A stretch of 11,520 nucleotides of DNA from Rhodobiaceae bacterium (GCA_002704755.1 PAHC01000010.1:45756-57275); one strand, 5' to 3'. Counted from the stretch's first letter, positions 1 through 7,653 are shown. A program made the numbers and translations. Notes: a model not told the origin generated them from the letters alone.

Positions 1-338
1 ACCATAAGTCCAATAAGTAATTTAATTAGATCGTCACCTAAAGTTGCAGCCTGGAAAGATGTGACTAATATACCTGCGACCATGAATATTCCAAATAAAT
101 AATATTTTTTTGCTGTCTTTAGTGGGTTTTGAGCAGACAAAAATTGAGTAATATTTGCTATTATAACTGGAATCATGTTTAGACCAATTGCTTGAAGTGG
201 ATTGATGAAGAAAATTAATAAAGTGATTGAAGTCATAGGTAAACCAATACCAGTCACACCCTTTACAATCCCAGAAATCAAGAAAATAATCAGAAAAATA
301 AAATATAAGAAATTAATATCTAAAAATGAGTCAAACAT
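1..338 (-). CDS. TauE/SafE-family sulfite exporter-like permease, N-terminal part (runs off left edge)
   Basis: This is an open minus-strand frame of 112 codons from an ATG at 338-336 to the window edge, so the C-terminal half or more is missing. The translation begins MFDSFLDINFLYFIFLIIFL and continues as hydrophobic segments at about residues 10-28, 36-66 and 80-98. The first helix ends in a GIVKGVTGIGLP stretch (residues 23-34), the glycine-rich motif that opens TauE/SafE (PF01925) permeases, followed by a polar L-N-x-x-P helix. The family includes exporters of sulfite and small organosulfur or organic anions, but the substrate cannot be told from this part. The other nearby ATG (345-343) is in another frame and stops after four codons, so 338 is the start. 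No clear Shine-Dalgarno precedes it. It lies 164 bp beyond the MFS gene stop and is probably a separate unit. Confidence 0.8.
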   Translation of the reverse strand, partial: MFDSFLDINFLYFIFLIIFLISGIVKGVTGIGLPMTSITLLIFFINPLQAIGLNMIPVIIANITQFLSAQNPLKTAKKYYLFGIFMVAGILVTSFQAATLGDDLIKLLIGLM

Positions 339-502
339 AATTCATGAAGTGATATCTTTTGGACTTAGAAACACAATTATCATTTAAAATGTTCAAGAAT
401 GAATAGCCTAAGCAATTAAAATACATTGTGCCTGTTTTTAATATAGTAAATTATGTAAACATAGTCGTGTCAATAAATATTATCTTTTAAAAGAACTATT
501 TA
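339..502. other. AT-rich intergenic region between MFS gene and TauE/SafE gene
   Basis: This 164-bp stretch has no credible gene. It should hold the promoter of the TauE/SafE gene and the 3' end of the MFS transcript. I see no confident sigma-70 promoter: a GATAAT-like hexamer occurs on the minus strand near 378-383 without a good partner -35. An AT-rich hairpin at its right end is listed separately. Confidence 0.5.
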
Positions 503-504
503 TT
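472..504 (-). terminator. possible AT-rich hairpin terminator at the end of the MFS gene
   Basis: AATAAATA (472-479) and TATTTATT (497-504) form an 8-bp inverted repeat that encloses a perfect 12-bp palindrome, TCTTTTAAAAGA (483-494). It sits exactly at the MFS stop codon (503-505), the usual place for a transcript end. The stem is all A:T and no GC-rich core with a clean U-tract is present, so it is a weak candidate and may be chance in AT-rich DNA. Confidence 0.25.
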
Positions 505-1717
505 AATGATAGATATTTTTATCTTTTATATAACCAGATGAAATGACTGTTGCTAATAATATTATGATGGCAAGTGAAGATAGTGCTACTGTAACGTCGA
601 ATTGTGTTATTAAAAAGCCAGCTAATGGATACATTAGTAACCAACATAGATGGCTTAGTGAAAACTGTGCTGCAAACAATTGAGATAATTCATCCTCCCT
701 CGCGTGGGATCTAATTATTCTACCCATTGGAGTCAACACGAAAGAATAACCAAAACCAGATATAAACCAAAATATCAATAATAGCATAAAATTAAATACA
801 CCAAGTATAATAAGAATTGAAAACATTATAAATACTATTGATATCATATATGCCCCAAAGTACATTAACTTCCAAACAGAATATCTTTTTAGTATTCTAG
901 GCACTAGTATTGCACCTAAAACAGATCCAATACCAAAGAAGAACATAGCAACTGGAAGGGCCTCTTCATCCATACCCAATAGCGCTCTAACCAGTATGAC
1001 TGTATTAACCAAAATCATAGCCCCGCCAGCAGATGCAGCAAGATTCATAAACATTAATCCCTTTAGCTCGGGTAAAACAGTATATTTCTTTAATCCGTAT
1101 GTAATTTTACCGATAAATCTTATATCTCTGATTGCCTCACTCTCAGTAACCTTAGGCAGAAATATTGTTAATATTAAAAGAGCTGAGGCGACAAAACCAA
1201 AAGAAGTTCCAATAAATAAACTCTTATAATCATAAAAGATAAGAATAAATGCTGCTAACATATATCCTAATATATTCTCTAGATCTATGGACAGACGTGA
1301 TAATGATAGAGCTTTTGTATATTCTTCATCCTCATGGAAAAGTTGTGGTATGGTGGATTGGTAGATTGGTGTAAAGGCAGCTGAGGTAACATAAATGATA
1401 GAAATAACGATATATATTTGCCATATTTCATTTACAAAAAATAATCCAATTGCTGCAACTGCACGCACTATATCTAAAGAAACTAAATAGAGCCTTCTAT
1501 TAAACTTATTTGAAAATGCTCCAGCAATTGGTGAAAAAAAGACATATATTACCATCTTTATTGTGAACAAACTTGATAGCAATATTGCTGCATTTGCCCC
1601 AGTTAAATCAAATGCCAAGAGGCTTAATGCAACAGTTGCCAGACCTGTGCCTAACAACGAAAAATTTTGAGCCAGAAAGAGATTTCTAAAGCTTTTATTA
1701 GAAAGAACTGAGAACAT
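503..1717 (-). CDS. MFS transporter (MFS_3 / EntS-like exporter family)
   Basis: This 404-residue protein is very hydrophobic and long enough for 12 membrane helices, with no cleavable signal peptide. It begins with the MFS_3 N-terminal pattern: F-R-N-L-F near residue 10, then S-L-L-G-T-G-L-A near 20. A loop 2/3 motif-A relative follows, G-A-F-S-N-K-F-N-R-R at residues 66-75. The charged central loop near 185-215 separates the two six-helix halves. Proteins of this type are inner-membrane proton-driven exporters of siderophores, drugs or other small molecules; the substrate cannot be inferred here. The start is supported because the family N-terminus begins right at this methionine, although no Shine-Dalgarno is visible within 15 nt upstream. 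It follows the tRNA gene by 68 bp on the same strand and is probably expressed separately from the catabolic operon. Confidence 0.9.
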   Translation of the reverse strand: MFSVLSNKSFRNLFLAQNFSLLGTGLATVALSLLAFDLTGANAAILLSSLFTIKMVIYVFFSPIAGAFSNKFNRRLYLVSLDIVRAVAAIGLFFVNEIWQIYIVISIIYVTSAAFTPIYQSTIPQLFHEDEEYTKALSLSRLSIDLENILGYMLAAFILIFYDYKSLFIGTSFGFVASALLILTIFLPKVTESEAIRDIRFIGKITYGLKKYTVLPELKGLMFMNLAASAGGAMILVNTVILVRALLGMDEEALPVAMFFFGIGSVLGAILVPRILKRYSVWKLMYFGAYMISIVFIMFSILIILGVFNFMLLLIFWFISGFGYSFVLTPMGRIIRSHAREDELSQLFAAQFSLSHLCWLLMYPLAGFLITQFDVTVALSSLAIIILLATVISSGYIKDKNIYH

Positions 1718-1749
1718 TTGTGTACGTTAGCTAATATACGCTTCCTAGA

Positions 1750-1755
1750 ATTATA
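1750..1755 (-). promoter_or_regulatory. candidate -10 box for the MFS gene
   Basis: A perfect minus-strand TATAAT lies about 32 nt upstream of the MFS start, in the 68-bp gap after the tRNA. A second TATAAT occurs at 1772-1777. The only -35-like hexamer, TTGATA at 1776-1781, is 20 nt away, which is too far for a standard promoter, so this call rests on the -10 alone. Confidence 0.25.
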
Positions 1756-1784
1756 TCTAACCTATATCATGATTATATCAATTC

Positions 1785-1862
<78 letters not shown>

Positions 1863-1877
1863 ATAAGTTAGTATTTT

Positions 1878-1906
1878 ACCTAACACTATGTATTCTAAAA
1901 GGTCAA
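1878..1906 (-). promoter_or_regulatory. candidate promoter of the initiator tRNA
   Basis: On the minus strand TTGACC (1906-1901) is a good -35 match. A 17-nt spacer leads to TTAGGT (1883-1878), a poor -10 match, which would place transcription start about 8 nt before the mature tRNA 5' end. The -35 and the geometry fit a stable-RNA promoter, but the -10 is weak. Read-through from the upstream operon is the alternative. Confidence 0.35.
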
Positions 1907-1924
1907 GAAACAAAAATAAAATTC

Positions 1925-2875
1925 TTATTCTTCTGTTTCAAGCCCTGTTGGAATTGATATATTCTCAGGCTCAAGTGAAATTCCAGCACCATCAGCAACT
2001 GTTTCTAAAAGCATACCAAAGTCTTTTTCTAGATTTTCTTTTGACATTCTCTCAATTCTTCCAGAATGTTGTTGAACAGCCTGCCTTGTGGCAGCTGTTA
2101 CTGGCATTGGTACCCCTAATTCCTTACCTGATTGCAAACCTAAATCTAAATCTTTTAATAAAAGCGGTGTAGTAAAAGTTGTTGTCCAATCTAAATTTGC
2201 AAATGCATTAGACTTGTACTTTGTAAAAATAGAACCCATTACAGAATTATTCATAAAGTTTAAAAAAGCATGCCTTGGAACACCTGCTTTTTGTGCAAGT
2301 ATAGTAATCTCCGCAAGGTTTTGGATTACGACACCTAACATTACATTATGAGCTATTTTACAGAACCTTGCTAAATCCCCCTCGCCAACATATGCCACAC
2401 CACGTGGTGCAATAGTTTCTAAATATGGTTTTACTTGTTTGAAAATATCTTCAGGTCCAGATGCAACTATAGATAAAACTCCTGCTTTAACTGCCTTACC
2501 ATTTCCGCTTACAGGGCATGACATGTATGCAATACCAAGTTCTTTTAATCTGTCTCTGATTTCATTTGAGTCCTCGGATGAAATTGACGAACAATCGACA
2601 AATATTTGATTCTTCTTAGCGCCTTTTGATAAAACACCTTCATCACCAAAATAAACTTGTTTAAGATCTTTACCAGTTGAAACCATAGTGAATAAGACAT
2701 CTACATCATGTAACTCATCCATATTAGTGACTACTGTTGCACCATATTCTGATAATGGATCAGCTTTTGATTTTGTTCTATTCCATACACTTATGTCTTG
2801 ACCATCTTTTGCAAGACGACTGGCCATTGGATATCCCATTCTTCCTGTTCCGACCCAACCAATTTTATGTGACAT
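1925..2875 (-). CDS. NAD(P)-dependent beta-hydroxyacid dehydrogenase (3-hydroxyisobutyrate dehydrogenase family)
   Basis: This 316-residue protein has the two-domain layout of the beta-HAD family. An N-terminal Rossmann fold carries G-x-G-x-M-G (GTGRMG, residues 9-14), then W-N-R-T at 31-34, whose Arg suggests NADP rather than NAD, though this is not decisive. The substrate-binding D-C-S-S-I is at 94-98 and P-V-S-G-N at 121-125. The catalytic lysine is K173 in the helix before I-A-H-N, where the usual N-N is H-N. Such enzymes interconvert a 2- or 3-hydroxy acid and the matching semialdehyde; the exact substrate is unknown. A longer frame reaches 2899, but the ATG at 2875 has AAGGAG six nt upstream and begins the family N-terminus, so I use it. 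It is the last protein gene of the run, 13 bp after E2. Confidence 0.92.
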   Translation of the reverse strand: MSHKIGWVGTGRMGYPMASRLAKDGQDISVWNRTKSKADPLSEYGATVVTNMDELHDVDVLFTMVSTGKDLKQVYFGDEGVLSKGAKKNQIFVDCSSISSEDSNEIRDRLKELGIAYMSCPVSGNGKAVKAGVLSIVASGPEDIFKQVKPYLETIAPRGVAYVGEGDLARFCKIAHNVMLGVVIQNLAEITILAQKAGVPRHAFLNFMNNSVMGSIFTKYKSNAFANLDWTTTFTTPLLLKDLDLGLQSGKELGVPMPVTAATRQAVQQHSGRIERMSKENLEKDFGMLLETVADGAGISLEPENISIPTGLETEE

Positions 2876-2881
2876 GATATT

Positions 2882-2887
2882 CTCCTT
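2882..2887 (-). promoter_or_regulatory. ribosome binding site deciding the dehydrogenase start
   Basis: A minus-strand AAGGAG lies six nt before the ATG at 2875. It starts two bases beyond the E2 stop codon (2891-2889), and it rules out the upstream start at 2899, which would overlap E2. Confidence 0.8.
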
Positions 2888-2888
2888 T

Positions 2889-4247
2889 TTATATTTCACT
2901 ATTCCAGTTAAATTCTTCTATTATATTCTTAACTTCTTTTAGAAAACTTGCAGCGTATGCACCATCAAATGCCCTATGATCAAAACTCTGACCAAGCACG
3001 CCAATTTTTCTTATACCAATTGTGTCACCAGCATCATCTTCAACAATAACTGGTCTTTTTTGTATACCATCAAAAGACATAATGGCAACTTGTGGTGGAT
3101 TTACAATGGGGGCTGTCATGTAAGTACCCATACTACCATTATTCGATAACGTATATGTGCCTCCGAAGTACTCCTCTTGTTTTAGTTGATTATTTTGAGC
3201 TCTCTGAACTAAATCATTTAAATTTTTATTCAAATCTACTAGCTTCATCTTGTCAGCATTTTTTAATACAGGAACAATTAAGCCATTATAATTTAAATCG
3301 ACTGCAATTGCTAAATTTACTGCGGAAGCGATATGCAATTCTTTTTCACTGAAACAGCTATTCACCAATGGATATTCCTTTATAGCTAGGGATATCGCTC
3401 TGGCAACAAAAGAGAGATAAGAAACTTTGAGTTCCCTGTCAGAATATTTTTGTTTAAGTTCGTTTCTTGTCTTATCCAAATTACTAAAGTTAACCTCAAC
3501 TGCCTGAAAAGCCTGAGGAACCTGGGGCCAGCTTTCCGATAGACGTTGACCTGTAGTTCTTCTTATACGATTAAGAGCCACTGTTTCTGGATATAAATCG
3601 TGGTCTATCTTAATAGATATATTTGATCGGGCTTTTGTCACAGACAATGAGGAAATATAATCTTCCAATAGTTTACGATTAACTTTTCTGGCGTTATTTT
3701 TTTTAAAATAATCAGCAAGCTTTATTAAATCTACCCTTTCATTGTTAGCTAACCTCTTTGCTAATGGTGTAAATTTAATATCAATATTTTTACTAGAAAA
3801 AGCCTCGTAATTATCATCGGGTGTTTGAACTTCGTGTAAAAAAGAAAACCATTCTGGTGCATCTGTATCTATTACAATTTCTAAATTGCTTGTTTTTTTA
3901 GAAGTAAATGACTCTTCTTTTTTGATATGTAAATCCGATTGAGAAGACTCTACACTATTATTGATATTTTCTGAGATTCTGTCTTCTTTTATATCATCCT
4001 CTTGCGGTTGTTCTCCTTCACCACTAATCACTGCAACGATACTGCCAACTGATGAAGTTTCTCCCTCATTAACTAAAATCTTCGTTAATTTACCATCAGT
4101 TGTAGCTGGAATTTCCATAGAGGTTTTATCTGTTTCAATTTCAAAAAGGATTTCTCCAGATTTGATATCATCCCCTATATTCTTGTGCCACTTGGATACA
4201 GTACCTTCAGCAACTGTTTCACCTAATTGTGGCATTAATATATTCAT
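2889..4247 (-). CDS. 2-oxo acid dehydrogenase complex E2, lipoamide acyltransferase
   Basis: This 452-residue protein takes the acyl group from E1 onto lipoate and passes it to CoA. One lipoyl domain occupies residues 1-76, with lipoyl-lysine K41 in E-T-D-K-T-S-M-E-I. A charged linker (about 78-155) leads to a subunit-binding segment at 159-200 that keeps P-L-A-K-R-L-A but lacks the usual G-T-G-x-x-G-R. The catalytic domain (about 215-452) carries T-L-S-N-N-G near 366-371 and the active-site D-H-R-A-F-D-G at 423-429, with H424 and D428. The catalytic motifs look intact, so the enzyme should be active. The acyl substrate is set by E1 and is not known. It starts 11 bp after the E1-beta stop, with AGGTAGGG upstream of the ATG. 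No E3 gene is in the window, so E3 is presumably shared with another complex. Confidence 0.95.
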   Translation of the reverse strand: MNILMPQLGETVAEGTVSKWHKNIGDDIKSGEILFEIETDKTSMEIPATTDGKLTKILVNEGETSSVGSIVAVISGEGEQPQEDDIKEDRISENINNSVESSQSDLHIKKEESFTSKKTSNLEIVIDTDAPEWFSFLHEVQTPDDNYEAFSSKNIDIKFTPLAKRLANNERVDLIKLADYFKKNNARKVNRKLLEDYISSLSVTKARSNISIKIDHDLYPETVALNRIRRTTGQRLSESWPQVPQAFQAVEVNFSNLDKTRNELKQKYSDRELKVSYLSFVARAISLAIKEYPLVNSCFSEKELHIASAVNLAIAVDLNYNGLIVPVLKNADKMKLVDLNKNLNDLVQRAQNNQLKQEEYFGGTYTLSNNGSMGTYMTAPIVNPPQVAIMSFDGIQKRPVIVEDDAGDTIGIRKIGVLGQSFDHRAFDGAYAASFLKEVKNIIEEFNWNSEI

Positions 4248-4258
4248 AACTTCCCTAC

Positions 4259-5236
4259 CTACTTTAAGACATCTAAAATTTTATTATAAATCCGATCAAC
4301 AGATGGGATAGCAATATCTTCTAGGTTATCTGCTGCAGGAAGAGGTATATGCGGTGTTGTAATTCTTACAGCAGGACCATCTAAATCCCAGAATAATTCA
4401 TCAACAACTATAGAAACGATTTCTGCACCCCAGCCACATAATCGTGGATTTTCTTCTACTGTGAATAAACGCCCTGTTTTTGATACAGATTTAGAAATAG
4501 TTTTCATATCTAATGGCACCAGTGTTCGTAGATCAACCACTTCAATATCGATACCGTGTTCCTGCATCAATTTATCTGCTGCTGCAACAGCACGTGGTAC
4601 CATTAGAGCAAGTGCGATTATTGTTGCATCTTTACCCTCACGCACAACTTTAGCAGTTCCAAGCGTATCGACATGCTCACCATCTGGAACTTCGCCTTTA
4701 ATAGCATATAATGATTTATGCTCAAAAAATATCACAGGATCATTGTCCCTTATTGATGCTGCTAAAAGACCCTTAACATCAGCAGGTGTTGATGGAGCTA
4801 CTACTTTTATCCCTGGAATTGCCATTGCCCAATTTTCAATTGATTGTGAATGTTGAGCACCAAAACGTGAACCGCCTCCATTACCAGTTCTGACGACAAG
4901 TGGACATTTTAGTTGCCCATCAGACATATATCTTGATTTAGACATTTCATTTGCAACAAAATCCCAACATACTGCTAGAAAATCTGAAAACATTATTTCT
5001 GCAATTGGTCTCATACCTGTCATGGCAGCACCCATAGCCGCACCTAAAATTGCTTGCTCTGATATTGGGGTATCAATGACTCTTTTTGGACCGAATTTAT
5101 CAAATAATCCAACAGTTGCTTTAAATACTCCTCCGGCTTTAGCTACATCTTCACCAATAAACGCAACTGTTTCATCCCTCTCCATTTCTTGAGCAATTGC
5201 AGCTGCTACAGCTTCTCTATATGTTAGTTGCGCCAT
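4259..5236 (-). CDS. 2-oxo acid (acetoin-type) dehydrogenase E1 component, beta subunit
   Basis: This 325-residue protein is the beta half of the alpha2-beta2 ThDP decarboxylase. It begins A-Q-L-T-Y-R-E-A and has G-E-D-V-A-K-A-G-G-V-F near residues 26-36, then D-T-P-I-S-E at about 53-58, where the Glu activates the thiazolium cofactor. The stretch G-N-G-G-G-S-R-F-G-A-Q-H-S-Q-S near 118 and the F-F-E-H-K-S-L-Y near 167 resemble acetoin dehydrogenase beta subunits (AcoB) more than pyruvate dehydrogenase of the mitochondrial type. The C-terminal transketolase-like domain ends with a typical V-D-L-R-T-L-V-P-L-D. Two in-frame ATGs exist (5242, 5236). I chose 5236 because GGAGG at 5247-5243 is six nt from it and touches the other. 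The start lies inside the end of E1-alpha, which implies translational coupling. Confidence 0.95.
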   Translation of the reverse strand: MAQLTYREAVAAAIAQEMERDETVAFIGEDVAKAGGVFKATVGLFDKFGPKRVIDTPISEQAILGAAMGAAMTGMRPIAEIMFSDFLAVCWDFVANEMSKSRYMSDGQLKCPLVVRTGNGGGSRFGAQHSQSIENWAMAIPGIKVVAPSTPADVKGLLAASIRDNDPVIFFEHKSLYAIKGEVPDGEHVDTLGTAKVVREGKDATIIALALMVPRAVAAADKLMQEHGIDIEVVDLRTLVPLDMKTISKSVSKTGRLFTVEENPRLCGWGAEIVSIVVDELFWDLDGPAVRITTPHIPLPAADNLEDIAIPSVDRIYNKILDVLK

Positions 5237-6237
5237 GCCCATCCTCCATTAGCATATACATTCGTTGTTAATATATCCTCCGGTGGAACCGGTGAGTTTT
5301 TGGCTTCTTCTGTTGCTTGGTCAACCAGCTCTTTAACATTATTTTCAATGTCATCGATTACATTTTGTTTTATTCCAAACTCAATCAGACGTTCACGATA
5401 CCTGGTTATTGGATCGTTATTTTTCTTCCAATGCTCAAGCTCTCCTTTTGGTCTGTATGACCCAGGATCTGCTCTACTATGCCCTGACTGTCTGTAGGTT
5501 TTACATTCAATTAGTGATGGGCCTTCACCTGCCCTTGCTTTTGCATAAGCCTTTTGTGCAGTTCTATATACTTCATCAGCATCATTTCCATCAATAATAA
5601 TGCTTTCTAGTCCATATGCGGAAGCTCTATCAGCAGCAGGATTTTTTACAGCTGTAATGGATTCTATATGAGTGTATTCCATATAGTTATTATTTTCACA
5701 TACAAAAACAACGGGAAGTTTATATACCACAGCATAATTTAGTGCTTCATGGAAGGCACCAATATTTGTTGTACCATCACCAAAGAACACCGTTGCAACG
5801 TCATCATGACCTAAATATTGTGCTCTCCATGCTGATCCAACAGCCATTGGTAAATGTGCACCAATGATTGCATAAGACCCCATAACTCCCTTGCTAGTAT
5901 CAGTTAGGTGCATAGATCCACCTTTTCCTCTCATTAACCCACAGTCTCTTTGCATAAGCTCACCCAAAACACCAACAACAGACGCTCCCCTTGCCAAAGT
6001 GTGAGCATGCCCCCTGTAAGTGCAGAAGCTTTTGTCATTTTTTTGCATTGCATTTGCGAACCCAGAGGCAATTGCCTCTTGTCCAAGAGATAAATGACTT
6101 GTTCCTTTAACCAGATTTTCAAGAAAAAGATCGTAGGCTCTTTGCTCAGCAAACCTGATCAAGTATTGAGTGTTATATAACTCAAGCCTCTTTTTCTCGT
6201 TGATATCATCATTTATTAAGGTCTGTTTTTTTGCCAT
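5224..6237 (-). CDS. ThDP-dependent 2-oxo acid (acetoin-type) dehydrogenase E1 component, alpha subunit
   Basis: This 337-residue protein binds ThDP/Mg and decarboxylates the 2-oxo acid (or cleaves acetoin) together with E1-beta. It shows L-S-L-G-Q-E-A-I near 49-56, Y-R-G-H-A-H at 74-79 and R-G-K-G-G-S-M-H at 103-110. The ThDP motif runs from G-D-G-T-T-N at 153-158 to the N-N pair near 182-184. The loop Y-R-Q-S-G-H-S-R-A-D-P at 248-258 is the family's flexible phosphorylation-loop region. The complete set suggests a functional enzyme. Similarity in style is to AcoA-like subunits, but no acoX, acoC-type hydrolase fusion or acoR is nearby, so I do not assign acetoin as substrate. A TTG start at 6252 is possible; ATG at 6237 is preferred. 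Neither has a clear Shine-Dalgarno. It begins 17 bp after the M24 gene. Confidence 0.95.
   Translation of the reverse strand: MAKKQTLINDDINEKKRLELYNTQYLIRFAEQRAYDLFLENLVKGTSHLSLGQEAIASGFANAMQKNDKSFCTYRGHAHTLARGASVVGVLGELMQRDCGLMRGKGGSMHLTDTSKGVMGSYAIIGAHLPMAVGSAWRAQYLGHDDVATVFFGDGTTNIGAFHEALNYAVVYKLPVVFVCENNNYMEYTHIESITAVKNPAADRASAYGLESIIIDGNDADEVYRTAQKAYAKARAGEGPSLIECKTYRQSGHSRADPGSYRPKGELEHWKKNNDPITRYRERLIEFGIKQNVIDDIENNVKELVDQATEEAKNSPVPPEDILTTNVYANGGWAWRN
5243..5247 (-). promoter_or_regulatory. ribosome binding site of E1-beta inside E1-alpha
   Basis: A perfect GGAGG on the minus strand lies within the last codons of E1-alpha, six nt from the ATG at 5236. It decides the E1-beta start and would allow ribosomes ending E1-alpha to reinitiate. 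Confidence 0.8.
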
Positions 6238-6254
6238 CTTATTATTTACCAATT

Positions 6255-7559
6255 TTAATATTTATTGGCAATAGGCAGATCTTCAGCAGGGAAAAGAGAA
6301 ATTACCTTACACCCTTTATCAGTAACTACAACCTCTTCCTCAATTCTTGCTGCGGAAACACCATCTTTTGCAGGACAATAAGTTTCTAAAGCAAAAACCA
6401 TTCCTGTTTTAATTTCCATCGGATTTTCTAATGATACTAATCGAGAAATAATTGGCCTTTCATGTAGAGCTAGACCCAGTCCATGTCCAAATTGTAATCC
6501 AAATGCTTGCATTTCACTATCAAAACCAAACTCTTCAGCTTTTGGCCATGCTTTTGCAACAGTATCTGTTGATACACCTGGCTTAATAAGTTCAATTGCT
6601 TTATCAAGCCATTCACGACATTTTATGTATGCATCATTTTGTTCGGATGTAGCAGTACCAACATTAAATGTTCTATAATAACAAGTTCTGTACCCTTGGT
6701 ATGACTGTAGTATATCAAAGAAAGCCTGATCCCCTGGTCTAAACATCCTATCAGTAAAATTATGTGGGTGTGGACTGCACCTCTCTCCAGAAATGGCATT
6801 AATAGCTTCAACGTCATCTGAACCCATTTCGTAGAGCATTTTATTTGCTAAGGCAACAATATCATTTTCCCTCACACCTGGCTTTAACTCTTCATAAATC
6901 ATATGGTAAACACCATCAACCATGGTTGCAGCTTGATTCAACAATGTTATCTCATCAATATTTTTAATTTCTCTTGCGTCTAGCATAACTTGTTGACCAT
7001 CAACAATATTCATTCCAGCTTTTTGAAGTTCAAAAAACATTGCAGTTTCAGCAATATCCAAACCAATAGGCATATCTGCTACGCCAGCAGCTTTTAAATA
7101 ACTCATAATTTCTTCAGCATGATTTTTCATTAAACCAACTGATGGAGGAACTGTACCTCTCATACCTGTCATACCTGCAAGACATCTATTTGGATCAAGC
7201 CAATCACAATTTAATTGATGATGTACAGCTGCTGAACCAAAATCCCAAACAAAAGGTTCGTCATCACCCGCCAAAAGAGCAAATCTACATAGCTTATCTC
7301 TTTCCCATTCTCCAATTTTAGTTCCAGTAATATATCTAATGTTATTTACATCAAATAATATCAAAGCACCTAAACCTGAATTCTTGAGAGCATTCTTGGC
7401 TCTTGATAATCGATATTTTCTGAGTCTCTGAAAATCAACTCTTGTTTCAAAATCAACTTGTTTAAAGCCTGGAGATGCAAGTGCACGATCCCACTGCCAG
7501 TTTTGGTTTGCATCTTCTGGTCTTAATATTCTTGGTGAAAATACGTTTAAGTCTGTCAT
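6255..7559 (-). CDS. M24-family (creatinase/aminopeptidase P fold) hydrolase with altered metal site
   Basis: This 434-residue protein has a creatinase-like N-terminal domain (about 45-195, with A-L-I-L-F-D-V-N-N-I-R-Y at 65-76) and a C-terminal pita-bread domain (about 205-425). Expected metal ligands that I can place are D282, H359 (in F-G-H-G-L-G), E392 (G-M-V-F-A-L-E) and E407 (R-I-E-E-E-V). The second Asp, 11 residues after the first in normal M24 enzymes, is C293 in G-Y-R-T-C-Y-Y-R-T. H366 matches the catalytic second His. Family members hydrolyse Xaa-Pro peptides, creatine or other C-N bonds, and one branch (DddP) is a lyase. Here a catabolic amidohydrolase-type role on the operon's substrate is likely, but unproven. 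The start has AGGAAAG 7 nt upstream. A 94-bp gap separates it from the ThDP gene. Confidence 0.88.
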   Translation of the reverse strand: MTDLNVFSPRILRPEDANQNWQWDRALASPGFKQVDFETRVDFQRLRKYRLSRAKNALKNSGLGALILFDVNNIRYITGTKIGEWERDKLCRFALLAGDDEPFVWDFGSAAVHHQLNCDWLDPNRCLAGMTGMRGTVPPSVGLMKNHAEEIMSYLKAAGVADMPIGLDIAETAMFFELQKAGMNIVDGQQVMLDAREIKNIDEITLLNQAATMVDGVYHMIYEELKPGVRENDIVALANKMLYEMGSDDVEAINAISGERCSPHPHNFTDRMFRPGDQAFFDILQSYQGYRTCYYRTFNVGTATSEQNDAYIKCREWLDKAIELIKPGVSTDTVAKAWPKAEEFGFDSEMQAFGLQFGHGLGLALHERPIISRLVSLENPMEIKTGMVFALETYCPAKDGVSAARIEEEVVVTDKGCKVISLFPAEDLPIANKY

Positions 7560-7620
7560 TTTTTTACTTTCCTGTATTAAATTTACAATATATTTAGTAT
7601 GGAATTGAACTCATATCAAT

Positions 7621-7650
7621 AAAATAACATACCTCGCATAGTTTTTTCAA
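7621..7650 (-). promoter_or_regulatory. weak candidate internal promoter before the M24 gene
   Basis: On the minus strand TTGAAA (7650-7645) and TATTTT (7626-7621) are separated by 18 nt in the only long gap (94 bp) of the operon. The match to sigma-70 is 5/6 and 4/6. In such AT-rich DNA this could be chance, but the unusual gap length argues that something regulatory sits here. Confidence 0.22.
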
Positions 7651-7653
7651 AAA

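Noticed and set aside
202..387. Small plus-strand reading frame of 61 codons.
   Set aside because: It lies antisense to the TauE/SafE N-terminus, which has family motifs; the plus-strand product has no recognisable features and is lysine/isoleucine-rich because of base composition.
4259..6237. E1-alpha/E1-beta named acoA/acoB with acetoin as substrate.
   Set aside because: The sequence style is acetoin-dehydrogenase-like, but the other aco genes are missing and the neighbouring enzymes suggest a different substrate, so only the family level is given.
6255..7559. M24 gene as the DMSP lyase DddP, which is an M24-fold enzyme known in marine alphaproteobacteria.
   Set aside because: The DddP metal site has Asp residues in a D-T-D pattern and a further Asp before I-S-R-T. 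Here only the first Asp is present, followed by I-L, and the later position is Cys, so the key DddP residues are missing.
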